Shown here piece after piece: positions 32,101 through 40,665 of a DNA stretch of 51,706 nt. The position numbers were made by a program, and so were the translations under genes. Under the pieces are notes generated by a model that was given only the letters and a program-made list of their open reading frames with translations, did no database searches and was not told the origin of the DNA. Source of the stretch: Arthrobacter sp. Leaf337 (GTDB lineage: Bacteria > Actinomycetota > Actinomycetes > Actinomycetales > Micrococcaceae); the NCBI RefSeq assembly GCF_001423745.1, contig NZ_LMPC01000027.1, positions 1 to 51,706 of the forward strand, read 5' to 3'. Positions within the stretch are counted from its first letter, which is position 1, and every line of letters starts with the position of its first letter.

Positions 32101-33647
32101 TCCACGGCGTTCGCTGATGCAAACGTCTCCGCGTTGTTGTACCACTGCGAGATGGCACCGGTGCTTCCGGAGGAGAACTGGAGCTTGTAGGACCCTGCTT
32201 TCAGGCCGGCCACTTTGTAGCTGCCGTCCATGCCCACCGAGGCAAAGCCGGCCTGGGTCATTTGTGAGTCCGAGCTGTAGGCGCTGACGTAGGTGCGGCT
32301 GGGGTCGATCCCTGCCGGCACGGTGACCTTGCCGCTGATGGATGCACCCTTGACCAGCGCAGCGTCAATGCCAGTAAGGTCCTGGCCTGTTGTCAGCGTC
32401 AACGCGTTGGCTGCCTCAAGCGAGTCTGCGTTGTTGTACCACTGCGGCAGCGCACCGGCGTTGCTGCCTACGAACTCGATTTTGTAGGATCCGGCGGGCA
32501 GGCCAACAACCTTATAGCTGCCATCCGGGGCCAGCCTTGTGTAGGAGGAGAAGAAACCGCTCTGGGGGTCCGTGGGTACCACGTTGATGGACACGGAGCC
32601 CAGGTTGACGCCGGCCGAAGCGGTCACTTTGCCGCTGATGGTTGCACCCTTGACCAACGTGGCGTTGATGCCCGTCAGGTCCTGGCCCGCGGCGATATCG
32701 ACTGCGTTTGCGGTGCTGAAGGATGCCGCGTTGTTGTACCACTGAGTCAGTGCCCCGCTTTGGTAGCCGGAGAACTGCAGCTTGTAAGAACCGGCGGCCA
32801 GCCCGGACAGCCGGTAGGTGCCGTCCTGGGCCACCTGGGTGCTGCCGGACTCGTTGTACTCTGCGTCAGTTGTGTACGCGGCTACCCGCATATTCGTCAT
32901 GTCGGTCCCGGCGGGCGCGGTCACTTTACCGCTGATGCTGGAACCCTTAACAAGGGTCGCGTTTATACCGCTGAGGTCCTGGCCCTTCGCCAGGACCAGG
33001 GTTTCCGCGCCTGAGAACGTCGCCGAGTTGTTGTACCACTGCTCAATCGCGCCGCTGTTGTAGCCGGAGAACTTGAGCTTGTAGGAACCCGCGGCCAGTC
33101 CCGCGAGCCGGTAGGTGCCGTCTGCGTTCACTGAGACGCTGGTGCTGGGGCTGTACTCGTAGGCCGCCAGGGAGGCGTTAACCTGCATGGTGGTGATGTC
33201 AACGCCGGCTGGCACGGTGACTTTTCCGCTGATGCTGGCACCCTTGACCAGGGTGGCATTGATGCCGGTCAGGTTCTGGCCTACGGTCACAGTAACGGCC
33301 GTAGCGGTTTCCTGGGTCGCAGCGTTGTTGTACCACTGGGTTTCGGCCCCGCTGTTGTAGCCGGAGAACACGATCTTGTAGGAGCCTGCCGCCAAGCCCT
33401 CCATTCGGTACTTGCCGTCTGATGCCACCGAGGCCCAGCCCCAGGTTTGGGATTGCGGGTCCGAGGGTTGCCCGCTGACGTACGTGGACGCCAGGTCCAC
33501 GCCGGCAGGCGCTGTCACGGTGCCGCTGATGGTGGCAGTGTTGGTGTCCACGGCGAGCGCCGGGACGTTTCCGATGAGCAATGTGGCAGCCAGAACCGCT
33601 GCAATTGTGGCGGTAATCCGCCTGAAAATGTGCGTGCGCAAGCGCAT
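29103..33647 (-). CDS. Giant secreted repeat protein with three C-terminal SLH-like repeats
   Basis: A 1514-aa protein. A signal peptide ends near NVPALAVD. About eleven beta-sandwich repeats of 80-90 residues follow, each starting like ATISGKVTVPAGVD, containing GTYRLAGLAAGSYKLKFSG and QWYNN, and ending with GQDLTGINATLVKG. This matches carboxypeptidase-regulatory-like (or Cna_B-like) domains. Around residues 1130-1310 lie two nearly identical 94-residue units (ITLDPAKP...SVDYHVIVNGD). Three SLH-type repeats close the protein (FTDVSTGNQFYKEITWLASSGISTGW is the first). GGGGGAA precedes the ATG by 8 nt. It is probably a long wall-attached stalk or adhesin; the ligand is unknown. It is the long relative of the protein at 20986-22587. 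Confidence 0.85.
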   Translation of the reverse strand: MRLRTHIFRRITATIAAVLAATLLIGNVPALAVDTNTATISGTVTAPAGVDLASTYVSGQPSDPQSQTWGWASVASDGKYRMEGLAAGSYKIVFSGYNSGAETQWYNNAATQETATAVTVTVGQNLTGINATLVKGASISGKVTVPAGVDITTMQVNASLAAYEYSPSTSVSVNADGTYRLAGLAAGSYKLKFSGYNSGAIEQWYNNSATFSGAETLVLAKGQDLSGINATLVKGSSISGKVTAPAGTDMTNMRVAAYTTDAEYNESGSTQVAQDGTYRLSGLAAGSYKLQFSGYQSGALTQWYNNAASFSTANAVDIAAGQDLTGINATLVKGATISGKVTASAGVNLGSVSINVVPTDPQSGFFSSYTRLAPDGSYKVVGLPAGSYKIEFVGSNAGALPQWYNNADSLEAANALTLTTGQDLTGIDAALVKGASISGKVTVPAGIDPSRTYVSAYSSDSQMTQAGFASVGMDGSYKVAGLKAGSYKLQFSSGSTGAISQWYNNAETFASANAVDVAAAQDVASINVSLVKGASISGTVSAPAGITLTGVNVTAYSGDSMATYAGNTQVGADGKYKLGGLRAGSYKLQFSGGNSGALSQWYNNAISAETAIAVPVTAGQDVGNINATLAKGASIRGKLTVPAGTDATQLYVMAFTAASETGYAASATVAADGTYRLPGLEAGSYKIQFSGNSSGALTQWYNNAETFATATAVAVTPGQDLADINGTLTKGATISGKVTTPAGISVTHTNVSLTTADAAATYVGNAWPAADGTYRFVGLPAGSYKVQFNGNGSGALTQWYNNAATPEAANPVTVAKGQDVTGINASLAKGATISGKVTVPAGISLSNVSVNADSADGKSIYMAYSAVAADGSYRLVGLPAGSFKVRFAGNSSGAVDQWYNNAATAGTANALTLTAAQDLTGINATLVKGATISGKLAGLSAGEQNPVTVLDGTGAPVKQGYADSTGAYSVTGLAAGSYKVAFNRSSGFSLAEAQFFQNKAESAGVGAASTVAVTTGQTITGKDGTLVKGGSLSGTVTDKSKLALPNAMVQAYTADGSLVTRMTYTDAQGKFTVSGLTTGKYLLVVTPPYNKPELGKLFSGNVTTETAAVPVSATVGTDKPAGELTYAPAAPVTDPKATITLDPAKPADAAISLNNAASTVSVDYHVIVNGDLTRPKVTVAAGQKSDVALTGLAAKSTIQVRIYGDGKGTGTLLASATTPDAPVVPVTDPKATITLDPAKPAEAAVSLNNAASTVSVDYHVIVNGDLTRPKVTVAAGQKSDVTLTGLAAKSTIQVRIYGDGKGTGTLLASATTPDATVAPAPSFTDVSTGNQFYKEITWLASSGISTGWTAADGTKTFGPVLPVNRDAMAAFMYRLRGKPAFTPPAVSPFKDVATNNQFYKEITWLASTGITTGWTDPDGTRTYGPVQAVNRDAMAAFMYRLAGKPAFTPPAVSPFTDVATNNQFYKEITWLASTGITTGWTAGDGSKSYAPVQAVNRDAMAAFMYRYNAKFGTS
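29704..30251. repeat. Near-identical tandem duplication inside the giant surface gene
   Basis: Two copies of about 266 bp (29704-29969 and 29986-30251) start 282 bp apart, in frame, equal to 94 codons. They differ at only a handful of positions, mostly silent, far less than the neighbouring repeats of the same protein. This suggests a recent duplication or ongoing gene conversion. Confidence 0.85.
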
Positions 33648-33700
33648 TTAGATGATTCCCCCATTAAACGATGCGACGAACACTGCCCCCGCAAGTGAAC

Positions 33701-33715
33701 CCTGTTAGTCACAGG
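33701..33715. promoter_or_regulatory. Short dyad upstream of the giant surface gene
   Basis: CCTGT-TAGTC-ACAGG is a dyad with perfect 5-nt arms, located 54 bp upstream of the giant gene start in the 228-bp divergent gap. It may be a regulator-binding site. Chance occurrence cannot be excluded. Confidence 0.3.
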
Positions 33716-33875
33716 TGATCGCACTATATAGCCACGTAATCAATTTTCCAGTCGTTTTATCCTCAAGACTGTAATAAAGGCGATTGCCGCAGAAAATTTC
33801 CTTTCCACACGGCCGAAAGACACTCCTGAAAGCGCAATAATGATGAGCGTTGCCCATTGTTTGACTTGGAGATTA

Positions 33876-35831
33876 GTGAAAAATCCTGTCGGCGCACGGA
33901 CGTTCACCTGGGCGCCGTCGCTTGCCATATGTGTCATGGTGGGTTCCCTGCTCGCATTCCTGCCCGGCGGCCTGTTCCGATTTGCCTGGGCCAAGGTGGT
34001 GGTTGTTCTTATTGCCTTGGGCGCAGGGCTCCTGGCCGGACGCGCCAACCAAGGCGGACGCCTGCCGCCGTCCACCATGATTCTCCTGGGCGCGGGCTCG
34101 ATTGTTCTGTTGCTTGCCGCGCTACTCTCCCCCAGTCCGGCCGCTGCACTCTTTGGCCGGTGGCCGCGTTACGAAGGGGCAGTGGTCCTCGCGGTCTACG
34201 CCGCCACGCTGGTGCTGGGCGCCAAAGTCCTGGGCGGCACGGACAGCACCTCCAGATGGCAGGTCCTTCACCGTGCCCTGGCTCTGGCCTCAATCCCCCT
34301 CGCCATGATCTGCATCCTGGAATCAGCCGGCCTGCGGCCCCTGGGCGGCGCAGCCGACCTCAGGCCGGGCGCCACGCTGGGAAATGCCTCCGATCAGGGC
34401 CTGGTGGGCGTGATGATCGCAGGCGCCCTGGCCCTTCCCTCGCTGCAGCCGGGCAAGTCGTCCTGGCTGCTGCGGACAGGGTGTGCCGCAGCAGTTCTGA
34501 TCGCGGTCCTGTCCGGCTCGCGTGCGGCGCTGCTGGGTCTGGTGGCAGTGGTCTGCGTCTGCACCCTGGGCGTCTTCCTCGCCAGACGCCCCGGCAAGCA
34601 GAGCCGCAAGAGGACCCCCACGCAAGGCCTCACGTGGAATGGAATGGCCATTGCGGGAGGCTCGCTCGCAGGGCTGGCGCTCCTCGTCGTCCTGATACCC
34701 GGTGCACGGGACCGCTTGTTCTACGGCGACACCGTGACCGGCCGGTGGCTTCTCTGGCAACAAACGCTGGAAATGGCGTGGGAGCACCCGTGGTTCGGCG
34801 TGGGCCCCGGCGGCTTTGTCGACGTGTTTCCCGGCTACCAGACCCAGCAGTGGGCGGAACAGACAGGTGGCGACTTTCCACCGGATTCCCCGCACTCATG
34901 GCTGCTCCAGGCACTTCTCGCCGGAGGCATTCCGCTGCTGCTCCTTGCCGTTCTACTGGCCGTCTCCACTATCCGCACGGCCGTAATCCGGATCCGCTCC
35001 GCGGAGGGAACCCAGCGAAACACCCTCATCGGTGCGCTGGCCGCCGTCGTGGGTTACGGCGTCGGACTCCTGACGGGGTTCACCTCCCCCGGCACGACGC
35101 CGCTGGCCGCTTTCATCTGCGGCGGACTCCTCGCAACTACCGTCGCCGCTTCAACGCAAAGTCATACGTCCCGGCTCCGCCAGTGGTTCCAGAGTCCGCC
35201 CGCCCGAACAGCTGCAACAGCGGCCGGAGCCCTCGCCGTCGTCGGGGGTCTGATCTTTGCCGTTCCGGCGGCTGTTGCTGAGTGGCCCATGGCGGCCGGA
35301 GTGAGCGCCGCCGGGAACGGGGACCTTGCCCAGGCGCAGCGCCATTTTCAGGCGGCGCAGGCACTGCGGCCATGGGACAGCGACACCGCCCTGCTGGCCG
35401 CGCAGGCCTTCGCCGGACCGGCCGCCGAGGGTGATCCCGAAGCTGCCGCACGCGCCGTGGAGTGGGCCAAAGTGTCGCTGGCCAGGACGCCCGACTCCGT
35501 CGAAGCCGGGCTGGCCCTGTCCATCGGTTACCTCAACAGCGGGGACATTCCGGCCGCCAAGCAGCAGCTGGACGAACTTGTCCAGCGCGCTCCCTACACG
35601 TCCGCGCTGTACGTCCAGCGCGGCATCGCATGGTTCGGCCTGGGCCAGCCGGAGCAGAGCATCGCGGACCTGCAGACGGCGGCGGCCCAGTCACCGGATT
35701 CGCCGGTTCCGTGGCAGGTGCTGGCCCGGGTGTACCAGCGCGTCGGCCAGGACGGCAAGGCCGCCCAGACGCAGGAGCAGGCGGACCGGCTCTCAGCCCC
35801 GCAAATCTCGTTACAGGAGTTCCCCAAGTAA
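33876..35831 (+). CDS. O-antigen ligase/polymerase-like membrane protein with TPR-like tail
   Basis: A 651-aa protein. About ten to twelve hydrophobic helices fill residues 12-450. The Wzy_C/O-antigen-ligase segment is seen as GRWLLWQQTLEMAWEHPWFGVGPGGFVDVFP followed by PPDSPHSWLLQALLAGG, the large loop with the conserved HPWFGVGPG and PHSW motifs. Family members join sugar polymers or cap glycans at the outer membrane face. The last 170 residues form tetratricopeptide-like helices (AQRHFQAAQALRPWDSDTALLAAQA, GIAWFGLGQPEQSIADLQTA). GTG 33876 is preferred because TTGGAG lies 4 nt upstream; ATG 33840 is an alternative. It stands between two giant surface-protein genes and could decorate surface proteins or glycan. 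Confidence 0.82.
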   Translation: MKNPVGARTFTWAPSLAICVMVGSLLAFLPGGLFRFAWAKVVVVLIALGAGLLAGRANQGGRLPPSTMILLGAGSIVLLLAALLSPSPAAALFGRWPRYEGAVVLAVYAATLVLGAKVLGGTDSTSRWQVLHRALALASIPLAMICILESAGLRPLGGAADLRPGATLGNASDQGLVGVMIAGALALPSLQPGKSSWLLRTGCAAAVLIAVLSGSRAALLGLVAVVCVCTLGVFLARRPGKQSRKRTPTQGLTWNGMAIAGGSLAGLALLVVLIPGARDRLFYGDTVTGRWLLWQQTLEMAWEHPWFGVGPGGFVDVFPGYQTQQWAEQTGGDFPPDSPHSWLLQALLAGGIPLLLLAVLLAVSTIRTAVIRIRSAEGTQRNTLIGALAAVVGYGVGLLTGFTSPGTTPLAAFICGGLLATTVAASTQSHTSRLRQWFQSPPARTAATAAGALAVVGGLIFAVPAAVAEWPMAAGVSAAGNGDLAQAQRHFQAAQALRPWDSDTALLAAQAFAGPAAEGDPEAAARAVEWAKVSLARTPDSVEAGLALSIGYLNSGDIPAAKQQLDELVQRAPYTSALYVQRGIAWFGLGQPEQSIADLQTAAAQSPDSPVPWQVLARVYQRVGQDGKAAQTQEQADRLSAPQISLQEFPK

Positions 35832-35867
35832 ATTCCCGTCAGCCACGTTCCACGGATCCGGGTAGCA

Positions 35868-38800
35868 CTAGGGACCACCAACTTCGACTGGCGTGAGCCG
35901 TGTCTGATAGGTTCCGTCGCCCAGCTGGCCATAACCGTTGTCGCCCCAGGCATAGAACGTCCCATCGGTTGCAAGCGCGTATGCTGACCTGGCGCCGGCC
36001 ACGACGCTCCGCGCCGGGGGGAGGCCGGCAATCTGCATGGGAAGGGACTTCTTCCACGGCCATTGGAGCGAAATGCCCAGCTGACCGTAATAGGTGTCGC
36101 CCCAGCCCCAAACAGTCCCGTCTGATTTCAGCGCATAAACGGTTGAATAGAAGCCGCTGATACTTTCGACGCCGCTCAGGCCCGGCACCTGAACAGGAGT
36201 GCTCCGGTGCTGGTCTGTTCCGTCGCCCAACTGCCCCTGCAAACCGTAGCCCCAGGCCCATACAGTGCCGTCGCTATGCAAGGCGTACGCACTTCCCCAT
36301 CCTGATGTCACGGAGCGGACGTTGCTCAGCCCCACTACCTGCACGGGAGTCAACCTGGTGATCTCGGTTCCGTCGCCGATCTGGCCCACTACATTGGCAC
36401 CCCAGGCCCATACAGTGCCGTCTTCAGCGAGTGCGTAGGCGTTGCCCGAGCCTGCGGCCACGGACCGGACCTTGCCGAGGCCCTGGACCTTGACGGGCAG
36501 CAGGCGGTTCGTTGTGGTCCCGTCCCCGAGCTGTCCGTCATAGTTGTGGCCCCAGGACCACACGCTGCCGTCCGCGTCCACGGCATAAACACTGTAGTAG
36601 CGCGTGGAGATGGACGTAATGTTTGAAAGGCCCGGAACTTGAACGGGCTGCAGTCGCGTCGTGGTCGTCCCATCACCAAGGGTTCCCCCGTCGTTGTATC
36701 CCCACGACCACACCGTCCCGTCAGACTTCAAGGCGTAGGCGGATCCCGTACCTCCCTCAATAGCCACAACATCCGTCAGGCCTACGACGTCGCCCGGCAG
36801 CGCGCGGCTGCCTGTGGTGCCGTCGCCCAAGGAGCCGTCGCCGTTGTAGCCCCACGACCTGACGGTTCCTCCGTAGTTAAGGCCGTAGGCAGAGGCGTAT
36901 CCGCCTGCCATCGCTCTGATGTCTCCTGGGCTATGTTCTTCCGGCGGCGGCGTAGGATCCGGATCGGGCGCGGGATCCCCCGGCGGGAACGCCGCATCAA
37001 GATCCGACTCCCACTCGTCCAGGATGTATCTTGCTGAAATTGAGAGGGGCACGCTGTCGAAAAGTGTCTTGTCAATGATCGGGATTGTAATTCTTACGGC
37101 GACTTTGAGCTCGCCCTCTATGAACACCCGCACTGCAAAGCGATAACCGGCCGCGTCGCCGGTCACTTGGCCAAGGGCACCGGCCTGCATACCGATGACG
37201 AATACCGGACCGCCGACGTCGTAAAGCTTGGTGATCGCGTCAACAGTCGGGCCCATGCTGGCTTCGATGGAGCCTGCCACCTGGGCATCCCCGTTCCTTC
37301 CGTACACCGGTGTCTTGTAGGTCGTCTTCGGTGCTGTGCTCTTGTTCTTGATACTGGGTCCGCCGACGGTCGAAGCACTAAAGCCAATATCCTGGGTCCG
37401 GTGCACACCCAAGGCCACGGACACGGAGGCCTTGGCGGAGAACCTGCTTTCGAAGGAAACATCCAACGCGTTGGTTATGACCACCGGGACTGGTCCAATG
37501 AAAAAGACCTGCGACGGCAAGTCGATGGTGAAAAGCCGATTCTTGAGTGCTTCGGTTGTCTCGACCTTGAGAAAAGCCTCCGCAGTTACATCCACTTTTG
37601 TGGACGTCGTCAGAACCACACTGAATTCGTGCACCGTCACGTTGACTTTTCCCCAGTCGAACGACTGGGAAATCTTCGACACCACGCGAAGCCCGAGGCC
37701 TATCTGTGCGTTCCCTTCGAGCGCGATCCCGCCGGACGCTTTCATTGCCGCTTTGCTGGCTGCCAAGGTTGCGTCCGAGGCCGCTGACAGGTCCTTCTTG
37801 GGCTGGCCGGTCTCAAGCGCAAACTTGACCGCCATGGACAGAGACTCGTGGTGGTCAAGAATCACGCCGTCGTCTGATGCCTCAGCTCGTCCCAGCGCCT
37901 CGGGCCGAAGGACCTGGCTGGACGCCGGACCCGCAGAGCCGGCCAGGGTCTGCGCGTCCCCCGCATTCTGGTACGGAGCCAAGTCCACGTCCGCTCCGGT
38001 GGCTACAGTCACCGGTTGCACGCCCTCGTCCACCGCCACTACAGGGGTGTCGCCGGGCGCAGGGCTAGCTTCCTTGACGGCTGCCGGGTTCATTCCGTCG
38101 AGGACTACCGTTTGGTCGAAGTCGGACTGGTGGATGGCTTCCGTGAGGGTCGCAGGGACTGTGCGCGCCACCCAGCCCGCGGCAGTTTCATCAACCGATA
38201 CCACGCGGCGGAGGAATCCGTTGGGAGCGGCCGCGACGGCTTGGGATGCAACAATCTCACCCGGAACAGCGGGTGGCTTGCTGTCAAAAAGTATCTTGTC
38301 CGGCGTAACCGCCTTAGGGGCGGCCGAACTATCCGTCGGGTCGAGAACCACAACGTCCGCAGCAACCACCGTTTCAGTTGGCCCGGGAAGCGTCGCCGTC
38401 ACAGAAATACTCGCCGATGATCGGGCACCTGCCCTGTCGGTTGCCCTGACTTCAAAGGTGTAGGAACCGGATGCCGGAACACTCGTTTCCAATGTCCACC
38501 GTGTGCCTTGGGGGGTCTGCCGAACTCGAGGGAGTCCAATCAGGTTTCCGGAAACATAGACCTCCATGGCCGACAGGCTGGTGCGGTGCGTCCCCAGGGT
38601 GCCTTCCAGCGTGAGGCTGCCCGAGGCGCTCATGTCTATGGTGGCCCCTTGGGCCGGGCTGGTAACTTGCACGGACAAGCCCGAGTCTCCGGTTGCAGCC
38701 GCATTCGCTGCCAGCAGCGTTCCCAGCGGGAGGATGGTGGCAGCACCGGAGCCGGCGCTGAGACTCAGCTGCGTTTCGGAGCCGTCGAGAGGGATGAAAG

Positions 38801-40409
38801 CGAGTTGCGGGGCCGCGCCGGCAATGGCGTCAACCACGGAACCACCGCGTTCGGCGCCCCCGGCGGCCAGTACGGGCGCGCCTTCTACGGGCGCGCCTTC
38901 TACGGGCGCCGCTGAGACCAAGGCCAAGAGAACGGCACTGTCCGCTGGCGCAGCGACCTTCACGCCGGCGCCTGTGCCGCTGGCAATCTTCACTGTCTGC
39001 CCCGCGCCGGAGGGACTTGGAAGGTAGCTACCCGACACGTTCACCCTCGAGGAGTCTGCTGTGTGGTCGGGGATATAGCCGCGCACGTCCAGACGCAGCG
39101 AACCTGATCCTTCCTTCATCGATGCGGGCACCGATCCATCGTCTGACGGCGTGAGCACCGTGGAGATGATGTTGATGCCGGCGCGGACCGGAAGCAGCTG
39201 CCCGGCAAGGTCGAGCGTAGTGTCCTGGCTGCTGCGTACATCTACGGTGACGTAGACCCCTCGGACGCCGGTCGCCGGCACGCCCCCGGCGCCCGTGAGC
39301 CCGACCCGGCTTTCGTTGGCGGTCAGCGAGGCACCCCCAAGGCCCTGTGCAGTGTCTGCGCGCGTGACAGGTCGGTCTAGCACAATCGTGGAGCCCGGGG
39401 ACGCCGCGTTGCCGTCGAATGTCGCGATGAGTTCCACCCGTACGGTGCTCGCCGACGAAGCATTCAGGACTGCTGCGGCGTTGTTCAGGGGCGCGAGCAC
39501 TGTTGTTGAAGCTGCCCCTCGGGCCTCCACATGCAGGGCGGGTACTCCGTTAACGGACAGCACTGTTTCTGCTTGTGCATTTCTGACAGTGAGCCGGATC
39601 AATGCAGATGCGTGCCCGGCCGCACGCGCGCCCAGGTTGGCTGTGACGTCCTTCCCCGCCGGCAAAGGCTGGTCGCGCGCACTGAACCGGAACATGAAGG
39701 CAGCCATGGCATCCCTATTCACAGCCTGCAGGGGCCGGTAGGAGCGGCTGGCGCCCCCTTCGCTCCAGCCGGTGGAAATCCCCGTGGCTGCCAGCCAGGT
39801 AATTTCCTTGTAGAACTGATTGCCCCCGTCCAAATCAACAAACGGAGACACAGCGGGCGGTGTGAATTCCGGTTTGCCGGCCATTCGGTACATGAACGCG
39901 GCCATGGCGTCCCTGTTGACCGGTTGCAGCGGCCTATAGGTTCTGAAACCGTTACCTTCGACCCATCCTGAGGAAATACCCTGGGAGGCGAGCCACGCTA
40001 TTTCTTTGTAGAACTGGTTATTGGGGGCTATGTCCGTGAACTGAGACTGAGCCGGAGCGTCGAAGGGTTGCTTTCCCAGAAGCCGATACATAAAAGCGGC
40101 CATGGCGTCCCTGTTAACCGGCGCCACTGGCCGGTAACTTCCGTCAGGCCATCCAGTGGAAATATCCTGGGCAGCCAGCCAGGTGATCTCGCGGTGGAAC
40201 TGGTTATCGCCGGCAACGTCGACAAACGACTTTGCGCCGGAGGACGTCATGGCATCGGCATACACAGCGCCGGGAGGTTCCTGCGCCTGTACATACGGGC
40301 GTGACAGGTCCGCCCGGGCCGGCGCAACGCCTGCTGCCACCAGGAGAACTGCCAGGCAGCCGGCGAGAAAAAAGTCCCATGGTTTGCGGCTCGTAAATGC
40401 AGTCGTCAA
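35868..40409 (-). CDS. Giant secreted protein with N-terminal SLH-like repeats and C-terminal RCC1 propeller repeats
   Basis: A 1513-aa protein. The start is taken as TTG 40409 because GGGGGAGACG lies directly upstream; TTG 40421 is inside that ribosome site. A signal peptide is followed by three SLH-type repeats (residues about 60-240). A long beta-rich region follows, including an Ig-like domain near 580-680 (SYTFEVRATDRAGARSSASISVTAT) and a short PVEGAPVEGAPV repeat. The last 330 residues contain about seven RCC1-like repeats (SAYALKSDGTVWSWGYNDGGTLGDGTTTTRLQPVQV), which fold as a beta-propeller. Unlike the other SLH proteins here, the anchor is N-terminal. It is probably a surface protein presenting a propeller; the binding partner is unknown. 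Confidence 0.85.
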   Translation of the reverse strand: MTTAFTSRKPWDFFLAGCLAVLLVAAGVAPARADLSRPYVQAQEPPGAVYADAMTSSGAKSFVDVAGDNQFHREITWLAAQDISTGWPDGSYRPVAPVNRDAMAAFMYRLLGKQPFDAPAQSQFTDIAPNNQFYKEIAWLASQGISSGWVEGNGFRTYRPLQPVNRDAMAAFMYRMAGKPEFTPPAVSPFVDLDGGNQFYKEITWLAATGISTGWSEGGASRSYRPLQAVNRDAMAAFMFRFSARDQPLPAGKDVTANLGARAAGHASALIRLTVRNAQAETVLSVNGVPALHVEARGAASTTVLAPLNNAAAVLNASSASTVRVELIATFDGNAASPGSTIVLDRPVTRADTAQGLGGASLTANESRVGLTGAGGVPATGVRGVYVTVDVRSSQDTTLDLAGQLLPVRAGINIISTVLTPSDDGSVPASMKEGSGSLRLDVRGYIPDHTADSSRVNVSGSYLPSPSGAGQTVKIASGTGAGVKVAAPADSAVLLALVSAAPVEGAPVEGAPVLAAGGAERGGSVVDAIAGAAPQLAFIPLDGSETQLSLSAGSGAATILPLGTLLAANAAATGDSGLSVQVTSPAQGATIDMSASGSLTLEGTLGTHRTSLSAMEVYVSGNLIGLPRVRQTPQGTRWTLETSVPASGSYTFEVRATDRAGARSSASISVTATLPGPTETVVAADVVVLDPTDSSAAPKAVTPDKILFDSKPPAVPGEIVASQAVAAAPNGFLRRVVSVDETAAGWVARTVPATLTEAIHQSDFDQTVVLDGMNPAAVKEASPAPGDTPVVAVDEGVQPVTVATGADVDLAPYQNAGDAQTLAGSAGPASSQVLRPEALGRAEASDDGVILDHHESLSMAVKFALETGQPKKDLSAASDATLAASKAAMKASGGIALEGNAQIGLGLRVVSKISQSFDWGKVNVTVHEFSVVLTTSTKVDVTAEAFLKVETTEALKNRLFTIDLPSQVFFIGPVPVVITNALDVSFESRFSAKASVSVALGVHRTQDIGFSASTVGGPSIKNKSTAPKTTYKTPVYGRNGDAQVAGSIEASMGPTVDAITKLYDVGGPVFVIGMQAGALGQVTGDAAGYRFAVRVFIEGELKVAVRITIPIIDKTLFDSVPLSISARYILDEWESDLDAAFPPGDPAPDPDPTPPPEEHSPGDIRAMAGGYASAYGLNYGGTVRSWGYNGDGSLGDGTTGSRALPGDVVGLTDVVAIEGGTGSAYALKSDGTVWSWGYNDGGTLGDGTTTTRLQPVQVPGLSNITSISTRYYSVYAVDADGSVWSWGHNYDGQLGDGTTTNRLLPVKVQGLGKVRSVAAGSGNAYALAEDGTVWAWGANVVGQIGDGTEITRLTPVQVVGLSNVRSVTSGWGSAYALHSDGTVWAWGYGLQGQLGDGTDQHRSTPVQVPGLSGVESISGFYSTVYALKSDGTVWGWGDTYYGQLGISLQWPWKKSLPMQIAGLPPARSVVAGARSAYALATDGTFYAWGDNGYGQLGDGTYQTRLTPVEVGGP

Positions 40410-40501
40410 CGTCTCCCCCAAAAGTTGCCTCTCCGGCCTGATGGGATTCTACGGGCAACGTGCCCAAGGAACTATGAATTGGCGAAATACGACTCAACGG
40501 G

Positions 40502-40537
40502 GTTACAAGAGTTACAAGAGTGATAGAAGTGACAAAA
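40502..40537 (+). repeat. Four 9-bp direct repeats in a divergent promoter region
   Basis: GTTACAAGA, GTTACAAGA, GTGATAGAA and GTGACAAAA follow each other without gaps. The first two are identical and the others share the GTxAxAxAA skeleton. They lie 92 bp upstream of the SLH-RCC1 gene start and 129 bp upstream of the first SipW-type gene. An array of direct repeats between divergent genes suggests a regulator-binding site. Confidence 0.6.
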
Positions 40538-40665
40538 ATAAGCTTTAGTGAATCTTGATCATTTCTTTGAACCTGCTTGATGATCATCCCGAAGACTCGA
40601 TCTATCGGAGCCGGACAGGCCTCGAAGGTCTGCGGATAAGCCGCACAAGTTCAAGGGGTACTGGA

